From: Alistipes sp.
GTDB lineage: Bacteria > Bacteroidota > Bacteroidia > Bacteroidales > Rikenellaceae
Direction: 5' to 3'
NCBI GenBank assembly: GCA_017629985.1
Contig: JAGBWD010000024.1
Span: 62,001-126,000, forward strand
Length of the DNA: 64,000 nt
The notes under the pieces were generated by a model, which saw only the letters and a program-made list of their open reading frames with translations, did no database searches and was not told the DNA's origin. Shown piece after piece: positions 36,074 to 45,395 of this stretch (positions are counted from its first letter, which is position 1; each line of letters begins with the position of its first letter). The position numbers and the translations under genes were made by a program.

Positions 36074-36097
36074 AAGAGCGCTCTATCGGGCGCTCTT
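36074..36097. terminator. Terminator between convergent genes, overlapping the btuB stop
   Basis: The stem AAGAGCGC/GCGCTCTT (36074-36081 with 36090-36097) spans the stop codon of the minus-strand btuB gene (36083-36085) and sits 21 bp after the plus-strand gene. Confidence 0.65.
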
Positions 36098-38143
36098 CCA
36101 TTTTGGCGTAATGCCTATGAATATCTCAAAGTTGATACCTGGCATGGGGCGTGATAACACTGATAGGTACTCCTCGTTAAAGAGGTTGTTTATAGTGCCT
36201 TTTAGCGATAGCTCTGCCCACTTGAAGGTAAGTATCTTCTCGAGCGAGATGTTCGACATAAAGTATGGCGGAAGTTTTCCTGTAAGTGAGATGTCGTTGG
36301 AGGACATCGTATAACGCTCCGAGTAGTAACACCACTTATATAAGAATGTCCACTTGCGCCATGATAGGCTTCCTGTAACCGTAGAGGAGAGAATAGGCAC
36401 GTAGGGTAGCTGCTTGCCTACAGACCTGTCGGCAGGTGTTCGTGGCTCGCCATTGTTTATAGATGGTGTCCAAGAGAGTGTGCCGTTTACCCCTAGCTGC
36501 CACTGCTTCGAGAGCGCTACATCGAGGTCTGCCTTAAGCTCCACGCCGAAGGCATGAACATCTTTGATGTTCTCGGGCGAGAAGAAACCCTTTGTCGTTG
36601 GTAGCCAGATAATCCAATCCTTAATATAGGACTCAAACCATGTTGCCGAGCCACTCAACGAATAGATGCCACTCCTGCCCACGGAGAAGGAGAGGCCTGC
36701 ATCGTAGCTCCAGCCACTCTCCCTCTTTAGGTCGGGATTGCCACCTGGGAGGAAGTATAGGTCGTTGAGCGTGGGGAAGCGGTAGTTACGTGATATGGAG
36801 GCCTTGGCTACTATATTGCCTGTTTTAGAGATAAGAGCATCGATAAAGAGTGCAGGGATTATAGGTGTCCACTCCTTGCCAAACATCTCCTCACGAATGA
36901 CAACAGATACTCCAAGACGCTCCGTAGGTCGCCACTTTGCGGATATAGAGCCTGATAGCTCGGGACGTCCTTTGCGATAGCCTACAATAGCTCTGTTTCC
37001 ATCCTGTTGTACAATGTTTTTATCCTCGCTCTCCACGATATGCTGATGTAGCGATACGTTTGCCGTGAAGAGCCACCTCTTGCCGAGGTAGTATTCGCCA
37101 TCTACCTGTGCGTAGAGAGTGTTGATGCGGCTACGCGAGCGTGTCATGTGTGTCATGATGCCATTGCCTACATCGCGCTTGTAGTCGTATGCCATCCAGG
37201 AATATATATATCCAGCCTTTGCACCCATCTTCCAGTTTTCGCGTAGATGATCCCACGATACCACACCTCTAAATGTCTGCTCTCGCTGGCGATTGTCAAA
37301 GTCGGTGTCGCTGCCATGATCCACGGTGAGCATCGGTAACTCACGGTTGGAGTTTATGTACCACGCATTGAGTCCAAAGCGGTCACCCTTGCCCGTATTG
37401 TAATATACCTCCTGCAGGAGGTGAAAATCTTTGTATGCGCCGCTGCGGTTACGCTCCACGGGGTAGTATTGGTCTACGATATTCATATTCTCATCGTAGA
37501 TATTCTCTTTCTTGTCGTGGTTGCGGTATTTATAGTCGTTGGGCGAAGATGAGTATACCGCACGTGTAGATATCTGCCAATGGTTATCTCCGTATGTAAG
37601 ACGCAGAAACTCATCAAAGGTCTTGAATGAACCTATACCCTGAATATACTGCAAGCCAAAGCCTTTGTTGTTCGTAGGCTTTGTGGATAGCTTTACCGCA
37701 CCACCCAGGCCTCCTCCAGTCTCATTTACCGAAGATGTGCCATGTAGTAGCGAGGCATCGTCAATGAAGTAGGAGGGTATCATCGAGAAGTCGGTCATGC
37801 CGAGCATCGGGTTGTTGATCTTCATGCCGTTCCACGACACCTGTGTATGAGAGGGTGACGTGCCACGAAAGGCAACGGTGGAGAGTGTTGCACGGCCATA
37901 GTTTTTTACGAATATCGCAGAGTTAAAGGTGAGTACATCGGCCATCGAGAGGGCGATATTCTCCTTTATAGCTATGGTATCAAACTTGGTCTCCTGCGTG
38001 CCAATCTCCTTCATCGGACGATTGCCGTAGATGGGTACTTCGTTGATGTTGATGCCCTTTGTCGCCCAATCTCTTGTCTCCTCCTCTTGTGCCAATGCGA
38101 TATAAGGCACAATCAAACATATTATGAATAAGAGTTTCTTCAT
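36083..38143 (-). CDS. btuB: TonB-dependent vitamin B12 receptor (BtuB-like)
   Basis: This 686-residue outer-membrane receptor has a Sec signal (MKKLLFIICLIVPYIALA), a plug domain (about residues 45-150, with the block NYGRATLSTVAFRGTSPSHTQVS) and a 22-strand-type beta-barrel up to the aromatic C-terminus. Its family alone gives no substrate. The B12 assignment rests on the operon: cobalamin riboswitch, an upstream lipoprotein and a BtuG-like protein. It starts 12 bp after the BtuG-like gene. Confidence 0.87.
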   Translation of the reverse strand: MKKLLFIICLIVPYIALAQEEETRDWATKGININEVPIYGNRPMKEIGTQETKFDTIAIKENIALSMADVLTFNSAIFVKNYGRATLSTVAFRGTSPSHTQVSWNGMKINNPMLGMTDFSMIPSYFIDDASLLHGTSSVNETGGGLGGAVKLSTKPTNNKGFGLQYIQGIGSFKTFDEFLRLTYGDNHWQISTRAVYSSSPNDYKYRNHDKKENIYDENMNIVDQYYPVERNRSGAYKDFHLLQEVYYNTGKGDRFGLNAWYINSNRELPMLTVDHGSDTDFDNRQREQTFRGVVSWDHLRENWKMGAKAGYIYSWMAYDYKRDVGNGIMTHMTRSRSRINTLYAQVDGEYYLGKRWLFTANVSLHQHIVESEDKNIVQQDGNRAIVGYRKGRPELSGSISAKWRPTERLGVSVVIREEMFGKEWTPIIPALFIDALISKTGNIVAKASISRNYRFPTLNDLYFLPGGNPDLKRESGWSYDAGLSFSVGRSGIYSLSGSATWFESYIKDWIIWLPTTKGFFSPENIKDVHAFGVELKADLDVALSKQWQLGVNGTLSWTPSINNGEPRTPADRSVGKQLPYVPILSSTVTGSLSWRKWTFLYKWCYYSERYTMSSNDISLTGKLPPYFMSNISLEKILTFKWAELSLKGTINNLFNEEYLSVLSRPMPGINFEIFIGITPKWKSAR

Positions 38144-38155
38144 CGTGCTAACGGT

Positions 38156-39223
38156 TTATTTCCAACAAAAGGCCCCGGGTATAATACCAACGTAGAAACT
38201 ATCAAGCAACTCTCTATCCTTCGAGTAGCGATATACCATACCCTGCTGTGTGTAGTCTATGGCATCAGCAATATAGACATCACCGGTGCGAGGACATACC
38301 GTCAAGCCATAATATATCGTATTGTCGTATGGCAGGAAGGGGCGCACAGGCACTCGGTCTGCCGTAACATTCATCTCCCAGATGTCGTTGTTAATCCAAT
38401 AAAGCCTATCCTTTGTGCCATTAAGTTGCACCTCGGAGGGAGCATCGCCAAACTCAAATTTGAATTGTTTTTCGATTGTGAAGGTCTCGGCATCGATGCG
38501 GTAAAGCGAAGGTGCCTCATGTCCGTATGGAGAGCCCTCGTAGCCACCATCGGTTACGGTCCAAAGTTTGTTGTTGCAATCCATAACAAGCGATGTAGGC
38601 TGTATGCCAACCTCCAGCTCATCTACCACTTGGTCACTCTCGGTATCTATTTTTAGGATGCGATTTTGGTACGACCAGCAGTTCACATAGAGATACTTGC
38701 CATACTGCACCATCTGCTCTGTAGACCCCGACTCCATAGTCATATTTGGTATATCGATGTACCCCGTAATCTCGTAGCGTTTGGGGTTTACGATGAAAAT
38801 GCGATTGTCCCAAATCTGCGTGATATATGCCTTCTCGTCAGAGATAAAGTGTATGTAACGTGGCGAAGTGAGGTTTGTGATACGCCCCACCTCCTTGAAG
38901 GTGTTGATGTCGATGGCAAACACCACGTGGGAGTTATTGACAACCACCCAGCCTATGCCGTCACGGATAATCATACTCTGGCACACATCGCCGAGTTTCA
39001 TGGCATTGGCACGATAGAATACCTCGTTTTGCACCCTCTTTGTCGTGGGGTCATAATAGGATAGGGTAGCATTGCCATACTGGAAGTTACCCTCGTTGCA
39101 GATGAAGAGTCCCTCGCCCGAGGCGGACATGTCGAAATCCTCCTCTAGGCCATACTCCCACTTCATGCACGAGCCAAGGGTAAGAGACATCAAAAGGGTT
39201 ATATATATTATCGCTCTACTCAT
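38156..39223 (-). CDS. btuG: BtuG-like cobalamin-binding surface lipoprotein (YncE-like beta-propeller)
   Basis: This 355-residue lipoprotein (Cys19 in SLTLGSC) is a beta-propeller of the DUF5074/YncE type. Typical BtuG text is visible: FICNEGNFQYGNATLSYYD, GDVCQSMIIRDGIGWVVVNN, LTSPRYIHFISDEKAYITQIWD and IVNPKRYEITGYIDIPN. BtuG of Bacteroides thetaiotaomicron captures B12 with very high affinity at the cell surface and caps BtuB. Here it lies directly before the receptor gene in a B12-riboswitch operon, supporting the same role. Confidence 0.88.
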   Translation of the reverse strand: MSRAIIYITLLMSLTLGSCMKWEYGLEEDFDMSASGEGLFICNEGNFQYGNATLSYYDPTTKRVQNEVFYRANAMKLGDVCQSMIIRDGIGWVVVNNSHVVFAIDINTFKEVGRITNLTSPRYIHFISDEKAYITQIWDNRIFIVNPKRYEITGYIDIPNMTMESGSTEQMVQYGKYLYVNCWSYQNRILKIDTESDQVVDELEVGIQPTSLVMDCNNKLWTVTDGGYEGSPYGHEAPSLYRIDAETFTIEKQFKFEFGDAPSEVQLNGTKDRLYWINNDIWEMNVTADRVPVRPFLPYDNTIYYGLTVCPRTGDVYIADAIDYTQQGMVYRYSKDRELLDSFYVGIIPGAFCWK

Positions 39224-39226
39224 CTG

Positions 39227-40363
39227 TTATTGGTTTAGGTTGTAAAGTCCACACACCTCGGTAGATAGCTCACCATGCCAGCCACTCTCTGCCTGCACAG
39301 CACACTGCACCTTCACAAAGTCGATATGCTCAATGGTGATAGCACCTCCTTGGCCATCTATGGCATTGGCAATGTCAAAGTGGTTTGCACGCTCCGCTGT
39401 GACATAATCCTCGGGGCTTGCGTTATCGGCATATCCCCAGTCGTAGTGGGGGTTTACCCACATGGCGCCACTCCCCGTGCTGTCGTAGTTGCGAGCCTTG
39501 AGAAGTGTGCCTCGTAGCGTATAACTATCAGCCTCTATCCATAGTGGATAGTAGTACTCCTGGGAGTGAAAACTCTCAAGATAGCTAATAGCTCCGCTAT
39601 TACCTTGATTATCAGTCCACTCAACAGGCATCATGGCTTCGGTTGGGCGATGGTATGTCACCTCGTAGTTCTGCACCGTCTCACTCTTTCCCGTCTCCGA
39701 GCCTGCTAACTCATACCATCTGTCGTTAGGCTCGCCATCGCCATTTTCATCCTTCATAACCCACACTACGCCAGGCTCCGATGAGCCATCAAAGGTGTTG
39801 CATGCAATGGCAAAATCGGCACCCTCGCCATTATCTATGCTCTGGTCAAGACCTATGATTATATATCCTCCGAAGCCTCCTAGTGACACCCAGCTACCCT
39901 CTGTAAGACGTCTCTCGGCGTAGGCAATAGCAAGCTCGGGAGTAGTCTGCGTTCCATCGAAGCCCCCTGTTTTTAGCTCGTTGATGAACTGTCCTGGGGC
40001 AGGGGTGTAGTCGTAGACCGTGAAACGGTCGATAACATCTATTGTATACTCCTGCCTTGCCTCGCCCGAAGTAGTTGTAACACAAAATGTGATATAAACT
40101 CTTCCTCTGCTCTCTGCGGTAAAGATATAGGCACGCTCGGTAGATACCACGCTACCCTCTATGCTCCAGCTGAACGCGGCCTCATCGTCGTTCTCGATAT
40201 TGGGAGCAAGGCGTATCTCGTCGCCAACCTGTAGGCGATAGCTTGTTTTGCCGTTGTCGATAATGTTGGGAGGCAACGCCGTTGTTATCTCCTTGTCGAT
40301 ATTGCACGACAAGGAGATCGCAACGATCACACTTAAAAACAGTATCTCTATAACCCTTTTCAT
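39227..40363 (-). CDS. PKD-like surface lipoprotein of the B12 operon
   Basis: This 378-residue lipoprotein (Cys20 in VAISLSC) is the first gene of the riboswitch operon. Residues about 35-115 form a PKD/Ig-like beta domain (YRLQVGDEIRLAPNIEN to TIDVIDR). The following 255 residues form another domain that includes the glycine-rich GSWVSLGGFGGYIIIGLD and DENGDGEPNDRWYELAGSE (an Asp-rich calcium-type loop), then Trp/Tyr-rich strands. I know no experimental function. Its place before BtuG, a 3-bp gap and shared riboswitch suggest that it helps capture or hold cobalamins; that is inference. Confidence 0.75.
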   Translation of the reverse strand: MKRVIEILFLSVIVAISLSCNIDKEITTALPPNIIDNGKTSYRLQVGDEIRLAPNIENDDEAAFSWSIEGSVVSTERAYIFTAESRGRVYITFCVTTTSGEARQEYTIDVIDRFTVYDYTPAPGQFINELKTGGFDGTQTTPELAIAYAERRLTEGSWVSLGGFGGYIIIGLDQSIDNGEGADFAIACNTFDGSSEPGVVWVMKDENGDGEPNDRWYELAGSETGKSETVQNYEVTYHRPTEAMMPVEWTDNQGNSGAISYLESFHSQEYYYPLWIEADSYTLRGTLLKARNYDSTGSGAMWVNPHYDWGYADNASPEDYVTAERANHFDIANAIDGQGGAITIEHIDFVKVQCAVQAESGWHGELSTEVCGLYNLNQ

Positions 40364-40609
40364 AACTTATCTTTCACGCCGCGCAGCCACTGCTCTGCTA
40401 GGCAGACATAATAAACCTCTCATAATGTTGTTGTTTAAGGATTATTCTCCGTAAACTTAAACACTACGAAAATTGTGGCGGTGACGAGGAATCTGTGCAA
40501 GTAGCTTACTATGGACTACAATAAGTGCATCTATTCCACTCTGGTATGTAAACCTGAAATATCAAGTTGCAGACTCGCCCATTCGCCGCAGGCACAATCT
40601 CGTAATATA
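40364..40609 (-). other. Leader between riboswitch and first gene of the B12 operon
   Basis: These 246 bases after the aptamer contain no recognisable gene. The section should hold the expression platform that couples B12 binding to transcription or translation of the first gene. A T-run terminator is not obvious; the start-codon region near 40363-40400 could instead be sequestered. Confidence 0.5.
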
Positions 40610-40786
40610 TGCTTGGCAGGTCTTCTGACTCGTCTCGGTCTGCGAAGCCTTCCCAGGGAGATGTACCCCAGTGGCTAATGATGTCGCAGAGCCTTGTGAG
40701 ACTCACAGCAGCGGGAACTGTTCGGGATTTTCACCCGATTCCCTTTTAATCTCTATAAGGCACTCGGCCTATGAGAACCAATGCAA
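40610..40786 (-). ncRNA. Cobalamin (B12) riboswitch aptamer
   Basis: Reading the minus strand, the region shows the core text in order: GGGAATCGGGTGAAAATCCC (B12-box area), GCTGCTGTGAGTC, GCCACTGG, CTGGGAAGG and finally GAGTCAGAAGACCTGCC. The ends can pair as P1 (TGCATTGG with CCAAGCA). This is the classic cobalamin riboswitch. It lies upstream of the three-gene B12 uptake operon (40363 to 36083) and should lower its expression when B12 is plentiful. Confidence 0.96.
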
Positions 40787-40790
40787 CAGC

Positions 40791-40798
40791 AAAGGTAT
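40791..40798 (-). promoter_or_regulatory. Promoter -7 of the B12 operon
   Basis: TACCTTTG on the minus strand matches TAnnTTTG. A TTG lies 18 bp upstream, within the hairpin of the preceding terminator. The transcription start would fall near 40785, exactly where the aptamer's P1 helix begins. Confidence 0.7.
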
Positions 40799-40802
40799 TA
40801 AA

Positions 40803-40834
40803 AAAATGCGACTTGCAATAGCAAATCGCATTTT
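40803..40834 (-). terminator. Terminator of the era-TPR-MFS operon
   Basis: A 14-bp stem with one mismatch (40803-40816 with 40821-40834, loop AATA), followed on the minus strand by a T-run (about 7 Ts). It begins 23 bp after the MFS stop and overlaps the -33 region of the B12 promoter. Confidence 0.85.
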
Positions 40835-40856
40835 TTTTAGCAAAAATATTCTATAC

Positions 40857-42215
40857 CTATTTAATATTAGGAAGCTCCATGCCATAACCCTTCTTCTTAT
40901 CCTCGCGCTTTAGCAACATACCAATAAAGAGTGCTACAACACCAAATGATGAGAAGATAACCATAGGCATAGTGTAACCGCCTGTAACATCCAAAACCTT
41001 ACCGATAACAACAGGTACGAGGAGCAAACCCCAATTCTGAATCCAGAAGATTACGCAGTATGCAGAGCCAAGAATACGCTCATCAATAATCTTTGGAACT
41101 GAAGGCCACAACGCCGCAGGAACCAACGAGAATGATACGCCAAGGATAGCGATGATAGCTACGGCAAGAACCTTTGATGGGAACATTGGAAGCAAGAATG
41201 CAAAGCTCAAGTGGCACGCAATCATGATGAGTGAACCAATCATAAGCATTGAAGCGGCCTTACCCTTGCGGTCGATGAATGCACCAAGGAATGGAGTCAA
41301 TACCATTGCAAGGATTGGGAAGCAGCTAAATAGCTGTGCGCCATTTGTGATGCCGAGGGTCTTGTCCAAGAAGTCTGGAGCGTAACGCTGGAATGGGAAG
41401 ATTGCCGAGTAGTACAACACGCAGAGCAATGCCACCAACCAGAACATCTTGCTAGTGAAAATCTTACCAAGGTCGCTAAACTTAAACTCCTCCTCTGAAG
41501 CCTCCTGGGTAAGCTCTCCAGCAGCCTCAAGCTGTGCATCGAGCTTGCGATCCATAAGTACAAATACAAAGTAGAAGATAAGACCAATCATCAACAACAC
41601 TGCGCCAAATGCTACAGGTGCAGATACCGATGCGTTGAAGGCACCAGATACCATTGGTGATAGCCACATAGCTGCAAAAACGCCCAAACGTGCGATAGAC
41701 ATCTCCAAGCCCATAGCCATAGCCATCTCCTTGCCCTTGAACCACTTTGCAATAGACTTTGATACTGTGGTACCTGCCATCTCGCAGCCACAACCAAAAA
41801 TCATGAAGCCAAAGCATGCTAGCTTTGCAGAGCCAGGAAGATCTACCCACCATGAGTTGAGCCATGCCTCAAGGCCTGTGCCTACAAACCACTCGCTCAT
41901 AGCGTAGAACTTGATACATGCACCAATAACCATCAACGAGGCTGACAAAAGACCTGTGAAGCGGATGCCCATCTTGTCAAGGATGATACCTGCAAAGATG
42001 AGGAAGAAGCAGAAGACGTTGAGGAAGTACTCCGAAGCTGCATAGGTACCAAATGTGGTGCTGTTCCAGTTAAGAGTGGTGTCCAAAAGCTCCTTGAGAG
42101 GTGATAGCATGTCTACGAACATGTAGGCGAAGAACATCATCAATGAGATGAGAATCAACGCTGTCCAACGAGCAAACGCCGAGTCGTTAAGTTTGCGGTG
42201 AATTGTTTGAGTCAT
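40857..42215 (-). CDS. Major facilitator superfamily transporter
   Basis: This 452-residue polytopic protein has twelve hydrophobic segments with the usual central loop (about residues 215-250, rich in Glu and Lys). MFS signature-like positions are FCFFLIFAGIILDKMGIR (D-x-x-G-x-R after helix 2) and LGAFIDRKGKAASML after helix 8. The family identity within MFS and the substrate cannot be read; nothing here links it to B12. It follows the TPR gene by 42 bp and is the last gene of the era operon. Confidence 0.88.
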   Translation of the reverse strand: MTQTIHRKLNDSAFARWTALILISLMMFFAYMFVDMLSPLKELLDTTLNWNSTTFGTYAASEYFLNVFCFFLIFAGIILDKMGIRFTGLLSASLMVIGACIKFYAMSEWFVGTGLEAWLNSWWVDLPGSAKLACFGFMIFGCGCEMAGTTVSKSIAKWFKGKEMAMAMGLEMSIARLGVFAAMWLSPMVSGAFNASVSAPVAFGAVLLMIGLIFYFVFVLMDRKLDAQLEAAGELTQEASEEEFKFSDLGKIFTSKMFWLVALLCVLYYSAIFPFQRYAPDFLDKTLGITNGAQLFSCFPILAMVLTPFLGAFIDRKGKAASMLMIGSLIMIACHLSFAFLLPMFPSKVLAVAIIAILGVSFSLVPAALWPSVPKIIDERILGSAYCVIFWIQNWGLLLVPVVIGKVLDVTGGYTMPMVIFSSFGVVALFIGMLLKREDKKKGYGMELPNIK

Positions 42216-42257
42216 AATTAATTAAATTTATAAGTTAGTAAATAGTTTGTTTCGTTA

Positions 42258-44270
42258 CTAGTTATGTTCCGCGATGCGGAATTGCTTCAGGATGTCGTAT
42301 GCCGAGAGTATACCCAGCTCGCCAGCCTTCGATAAATCCATGCACCCTTTTCGAGTATCCTTCATAAATATCTGCACCAAACCACGGTTATAGTAGGCCT
42401 CGCCCATGTTTGGCTCAAGCTCTATGGCGCGTGTATAGTCGTCATAGGCCTCGGGGAGCTTACCCGATATAGCCATTAGGTTTGCGCGGTTGTAGTATGC
42501 TTCGGCAAAATTGGGGTATAGCTTTATAGCCTTGTTTATATCCTCAATAGCCTCATCGTAGTTATATGTACGTGAACCGCTGTTGTGAAGACGTTTTGCT
42601 GGGTCAGAATCCAAGGTTATGGTCTGATAGCTGTTGTCTATTGAGGAGATGAAGTCTATCATCTCGGCACGTGTGGTGGCACGATTAATATAGAGGAATG
42701 GGTTTGAGGGGTTGAGGTGTATAGCCTCGGTAAGGGTATTTACCGCATTTGTATACTGCTTTATCAGAGCCTGACTTATGCCTCGCTCAAAGAGTAGCGT
42801 CCACTCCTTGGTTTGGCTGGCGTGTATACGCTCGGCAAGAGCCTTGTCGATGGCAATAAGTGAGTCTGGCTCAATATTACTTGTGCGACAATCTAGCTTT
42901 ATTAGGTTGTTATCAAAGCGTTGTACAAACTCTTTCACACGCTGTGTGGGGAATCGCATGACACGCTTATCTACCTCTGTGCTATCCTCGCCCATCAGCG
43001 TAAAGCGGAACATAGGTATCAGCGTAAGGCCATCGTCACCCGCCTGATTCACCGTAGATGCTATGCGCTCGAAGTTACGCTCCAGAAGACGGCTCTCAAA
43101 GCCTAGAAGCTTGTCGAAGCGCTGTGAGGTATCTGCATATATGGAGTATGTGGAGTCCTTTAGACGCTTGCGATACTCGGTAATTTTTCGCTCTGCGGTA
43201 CGCTCGTCACTCTCTGCACCCTTGACATCGCGTTGTGCGCGGCGTAAAACGCTGCGGCCTATGTATGCGTTTGCAAAGTCGGGATATAGCTCTATGGCGC
43301 GGGTGTAGTCTGCTATAGCTGCATCGAGGTCACCAAGACGTGTGTGGAGCATAGCACGATTGTAGTATACCAAAACATTGTCTGGAGAGTATGTAGCCAC
43401 CTGATTAAAATCCTCCAAGGCACGGTTGTAATCACCAATCTCGGTGCGAACTATGGCGCGGTTGAAGTAACCCAACGAATTTGTAGAGTCTAGGGCTATA
43501 ACCTTATCAAAATCATCAAGCGAGGCCATGGGGCGGTGGAGGTAGTTATTCACCAGCGCACGGTTGAAATATCCAGGCAGATATGTGCTGTCGCAGCCTA
43601 TAGCCATGTCGAAATCGGTGCATGCCTCCTCGTATCGCCTCTCCTCCATGTAGAGCGAGCCGCGGCGGTTATAGGCATCGGGGTCTTCGCGGTTGGTGCG
43701 TATGGCGATGTTGAAGTTCTCGTGGGCCTTGGTAGTATCTTTAAGGTAGAGGTAACATGTGCCACGATTGATGTATGCCGCTACATGTCGCTTCTCGTAG
43801 CGTATAAACTTGTCGAAATCCTCAATGGCGAGCCTAAACTGCTGGTTGAGAAGACGTGTGACACCACGACTATAGTATGGGTCGGGAAGGTCGGGGCGTA
43901 GCTCTATGGCTTGCTGGAAGTCGTTTAGGGCATCATCGTAGTTTCCCAAACGTGTGCGTGTTATGGCACGATAGTAGAAGGCTCCAGTGAATACAGGATT
44001 TAGCGATACTGCCGAGGTGAAGTCTGCATCGGCACCCAGGAGGTCGTCCATATTATACTTGGCGATACCTCGTAGGAAGAAGGCATCAAAATCCTTACTG
44101 TCGTGGCGCAAAAGCACGTTGAGGATATCTATGGCTTCGCGGTAGTCATTGTTTATCATACACTGCTGACCAACCCAGTAGATATAGCTACGGTTGTACT
44201 GTGCTGCAGACCTCTCGGGGTGTGCAACAATAGTAATAAGCAGTGCTATGATAGCAATAAACCTCCTCAT
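42258..44270 (-). CDS. Large secreted tetratricopeptide-repeat (TPR) protein
   Basis: This 670-residue protein has a signal peptide (MRRFIAIIALLITIVAHPERSAA) and then about 10-11 TPR units in residues 30-335, for example ALNDFQQAIELRPDLPDPYYSRG, with a further group at about 545-655 (AIEDINKAIKLYPNFAEAYYNRA). Between them is a charged, helical section (about 340-500). TPR arrays are protein-binding scaffolds; the partner is unknown. It lies between era and the MFS gene (31 and 42 bp gaps). Confidence 0.85.
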   Translation of the reverse strand: MRRFIAIIALLITIVAHPERSAAQYNRSYIYWVGQQCMINNDYREAIDILNVLLRHDSKDFDAFFLRGIAKYNMDDLLGADADFTSAVSLNPVFTGAFYYRAITRTRLGNYDDALNDFQQAIELRPDLPDPYYSRGVTRLLNQQFRLAIEDFDKFIRYEKRHVAAYINRGTCYLYLKDTTKAHENFNIAIRTNREDPDAYNRRGSLYMEERRYEEACTDFDMAIGCDSTYLPGYFNRALVNNYLHRPMASLDDFDKVIALDSTNSLGYFNRAIVRTEIGDYNRALEDFNQVATYSPDNVLVYYNRAMLHTRLGDLDAAIADYTRAIELYPDFANAYIGRSVLRRAQRDVKGAESDERTAERKITEYRKRLKDSTYSIYADTSQRFDKLLGFESRLLERNFERIASTVNQAGDDGLTLIPMFRFTLMGEDSTEVDKRVMRFPTQRVKEFVQRFDNNLIKLDCRTSNIEPDSLIAIDKALAERIHASQTKEWTLLFERGISQALIKQYTNAVNTLTEAIHLNPSNPFLYINRATTRAEMIDFISSIDNSYQTITLDSDPAKRLHNSGSRTYNYDEAIEDINKAIKLYPNFAEAYYNRANLMAISGKLPEAYDDYTRAIELEPNMGEAYYNRGLVQIFMKDTRKGCMDLSKAGELGILSAYDILKQFRIAEHN

Positions 44271-44301
44271 GATAGCTGTAACGGCCAGATGTAATGTTTT
44301 A

Positions 44302-45186
44302 TTATTCTAGCTCATAACCAAATCTGCGGAGCTGGCCATCGTTATTACGCCAATCCTCCTGCACCTTAACATAAAGCTCAAGGAATACACGCTTGCCAAG
44401 GAACTCCTCGAGGTCGAGACGTGCCTGCTGGCCCACCCTCTTAAGCTTCTCGCCCTTGTGGCCTATGACTATGCCCTTTTGTGATGAGCGAGCTACGTAT
44501 ATGGTAGCCGAGATACGGTCTAAAGTTGGCTCCTCCTTGTAACTCTCGATGGCAATCTCACACGAGTAGGGTATCTCCTTGTCGTAGTTTAGGAGAATCT
44601 TCTCGCGGATAATCTCCGAGGCGAAGAAACGCAATGTCTTATCCGTAAGGGTATCCTTGGGGTAGAACGCCTCACCCTCTGGAAGACGCTCAATGATGAG
44701 GTTGAAGACACCCTCGATGTTAAACTTCTCCTTTGCAGAGCAGGGGGCTATGATGGCATTAGGGAGTAGTGCTTGCCACTTCTCAACTAATGCTATGAGC
44801 TTCTCGGGTGTTGTGAGGTCTACTTTGTTGATGACAACAATGGTAGGAACCCCCGATAGGTTTACCTTCTCGATGATATCTGCCGAGCGGTCGCTATCCT
44901 CTACAGTGTCGGTGACATATAGTAGCACATCGGCATCGGTGATTGCACCACGCACGAACTTCATCATCTTCTCCTGAAGCTTGTAGTTTGGCTTTAGGAT
45001 ACCTGGGGTATCGGAGTATACTATTTGAAAATCCTCGCCGTTTACAATACCCATAATACGGTGACGTGTGGTCTGTGCTTTGGATGTGATGATAGAGAGC
45101 TTTTCACCAACAAGCTGATTCATTAGAGTCGATTTTCCCACGTTGGGATTACCGATGATATTTACAAAGCCGCTTTTGTGTGCCAT
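44302..45186 (-). CDS. era: GTPase Era
   Basis: Era binds 16S rRNA and is needed for assembly of the small ribosomal subunit. The 294-residue protein has G1 GNPNVGKSTLMNQLVG, G2 AQTTRHRIMG, G3 SDTPGI, G4 NKVD and G5 SAK, with the C-terminal KH domain IYVARSSQKGIVIGHKG. It heads the operon with the TPR and MFS genes; a promoter-like TAACTTTG on the minus strand lies at 45241-45248. Confidence 0.97.
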   Translation of the reverse strand: MAHKSGFVNIIGNPNVGKSTLMNQLVGEKLSIITSKAQTTRHRIMGIVNGEDFQIVYSDTPGILKPNYKLQEKMMKFVRGAITDADVLLYVTDTVEDSDRSADIIEKVNLSGVPTIVVINKVDLTTPEKLIALVEKWQALLPNAIIAPCSAKEKFNIEGVFNLIIERLPEGEAFYPKDTLTDKTLRFFASEIIREKILLNYDKEIPYSCEIAIESYKEEPTLDRISATIYVARSSQKGIVIGHKGEKLKRVGQQARLDLEEFLGKRVFLELYVKVQEDWRNNDGQLRRFGYELE

Positions 45187-45240
45187 TACAAAATTAGTAT
45201 TTTGTTAATTAGTAATTAGTAGTGTAACTACTATATTTTG

Positions 45241-45248
45241 CAAAGTTA
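45241..45248 (-). promoter_or_regulatory. Candidate promoter -7 of era
   Basis: TAACTTTG on the minus strand matches TAnnTTTG, 54 bp before the ATG at 45186. The nearest TTG lies 22 bp upstream (plus-strand CAA at 45271-45273). Confidence 0.55.
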
Positions 45249-45395
45249 GCAATTTTTTGTGGATATATTTCAATTTGGGTAGTAGAATTATCGCTCATCG
45301 AAGAAAAATATTCTATAGCATGAAACAAATATGAACCTATGTACGTATATATGGCTAAAATGTGGAATAAAAATTGTAAGAATAAGTAGATTTTT

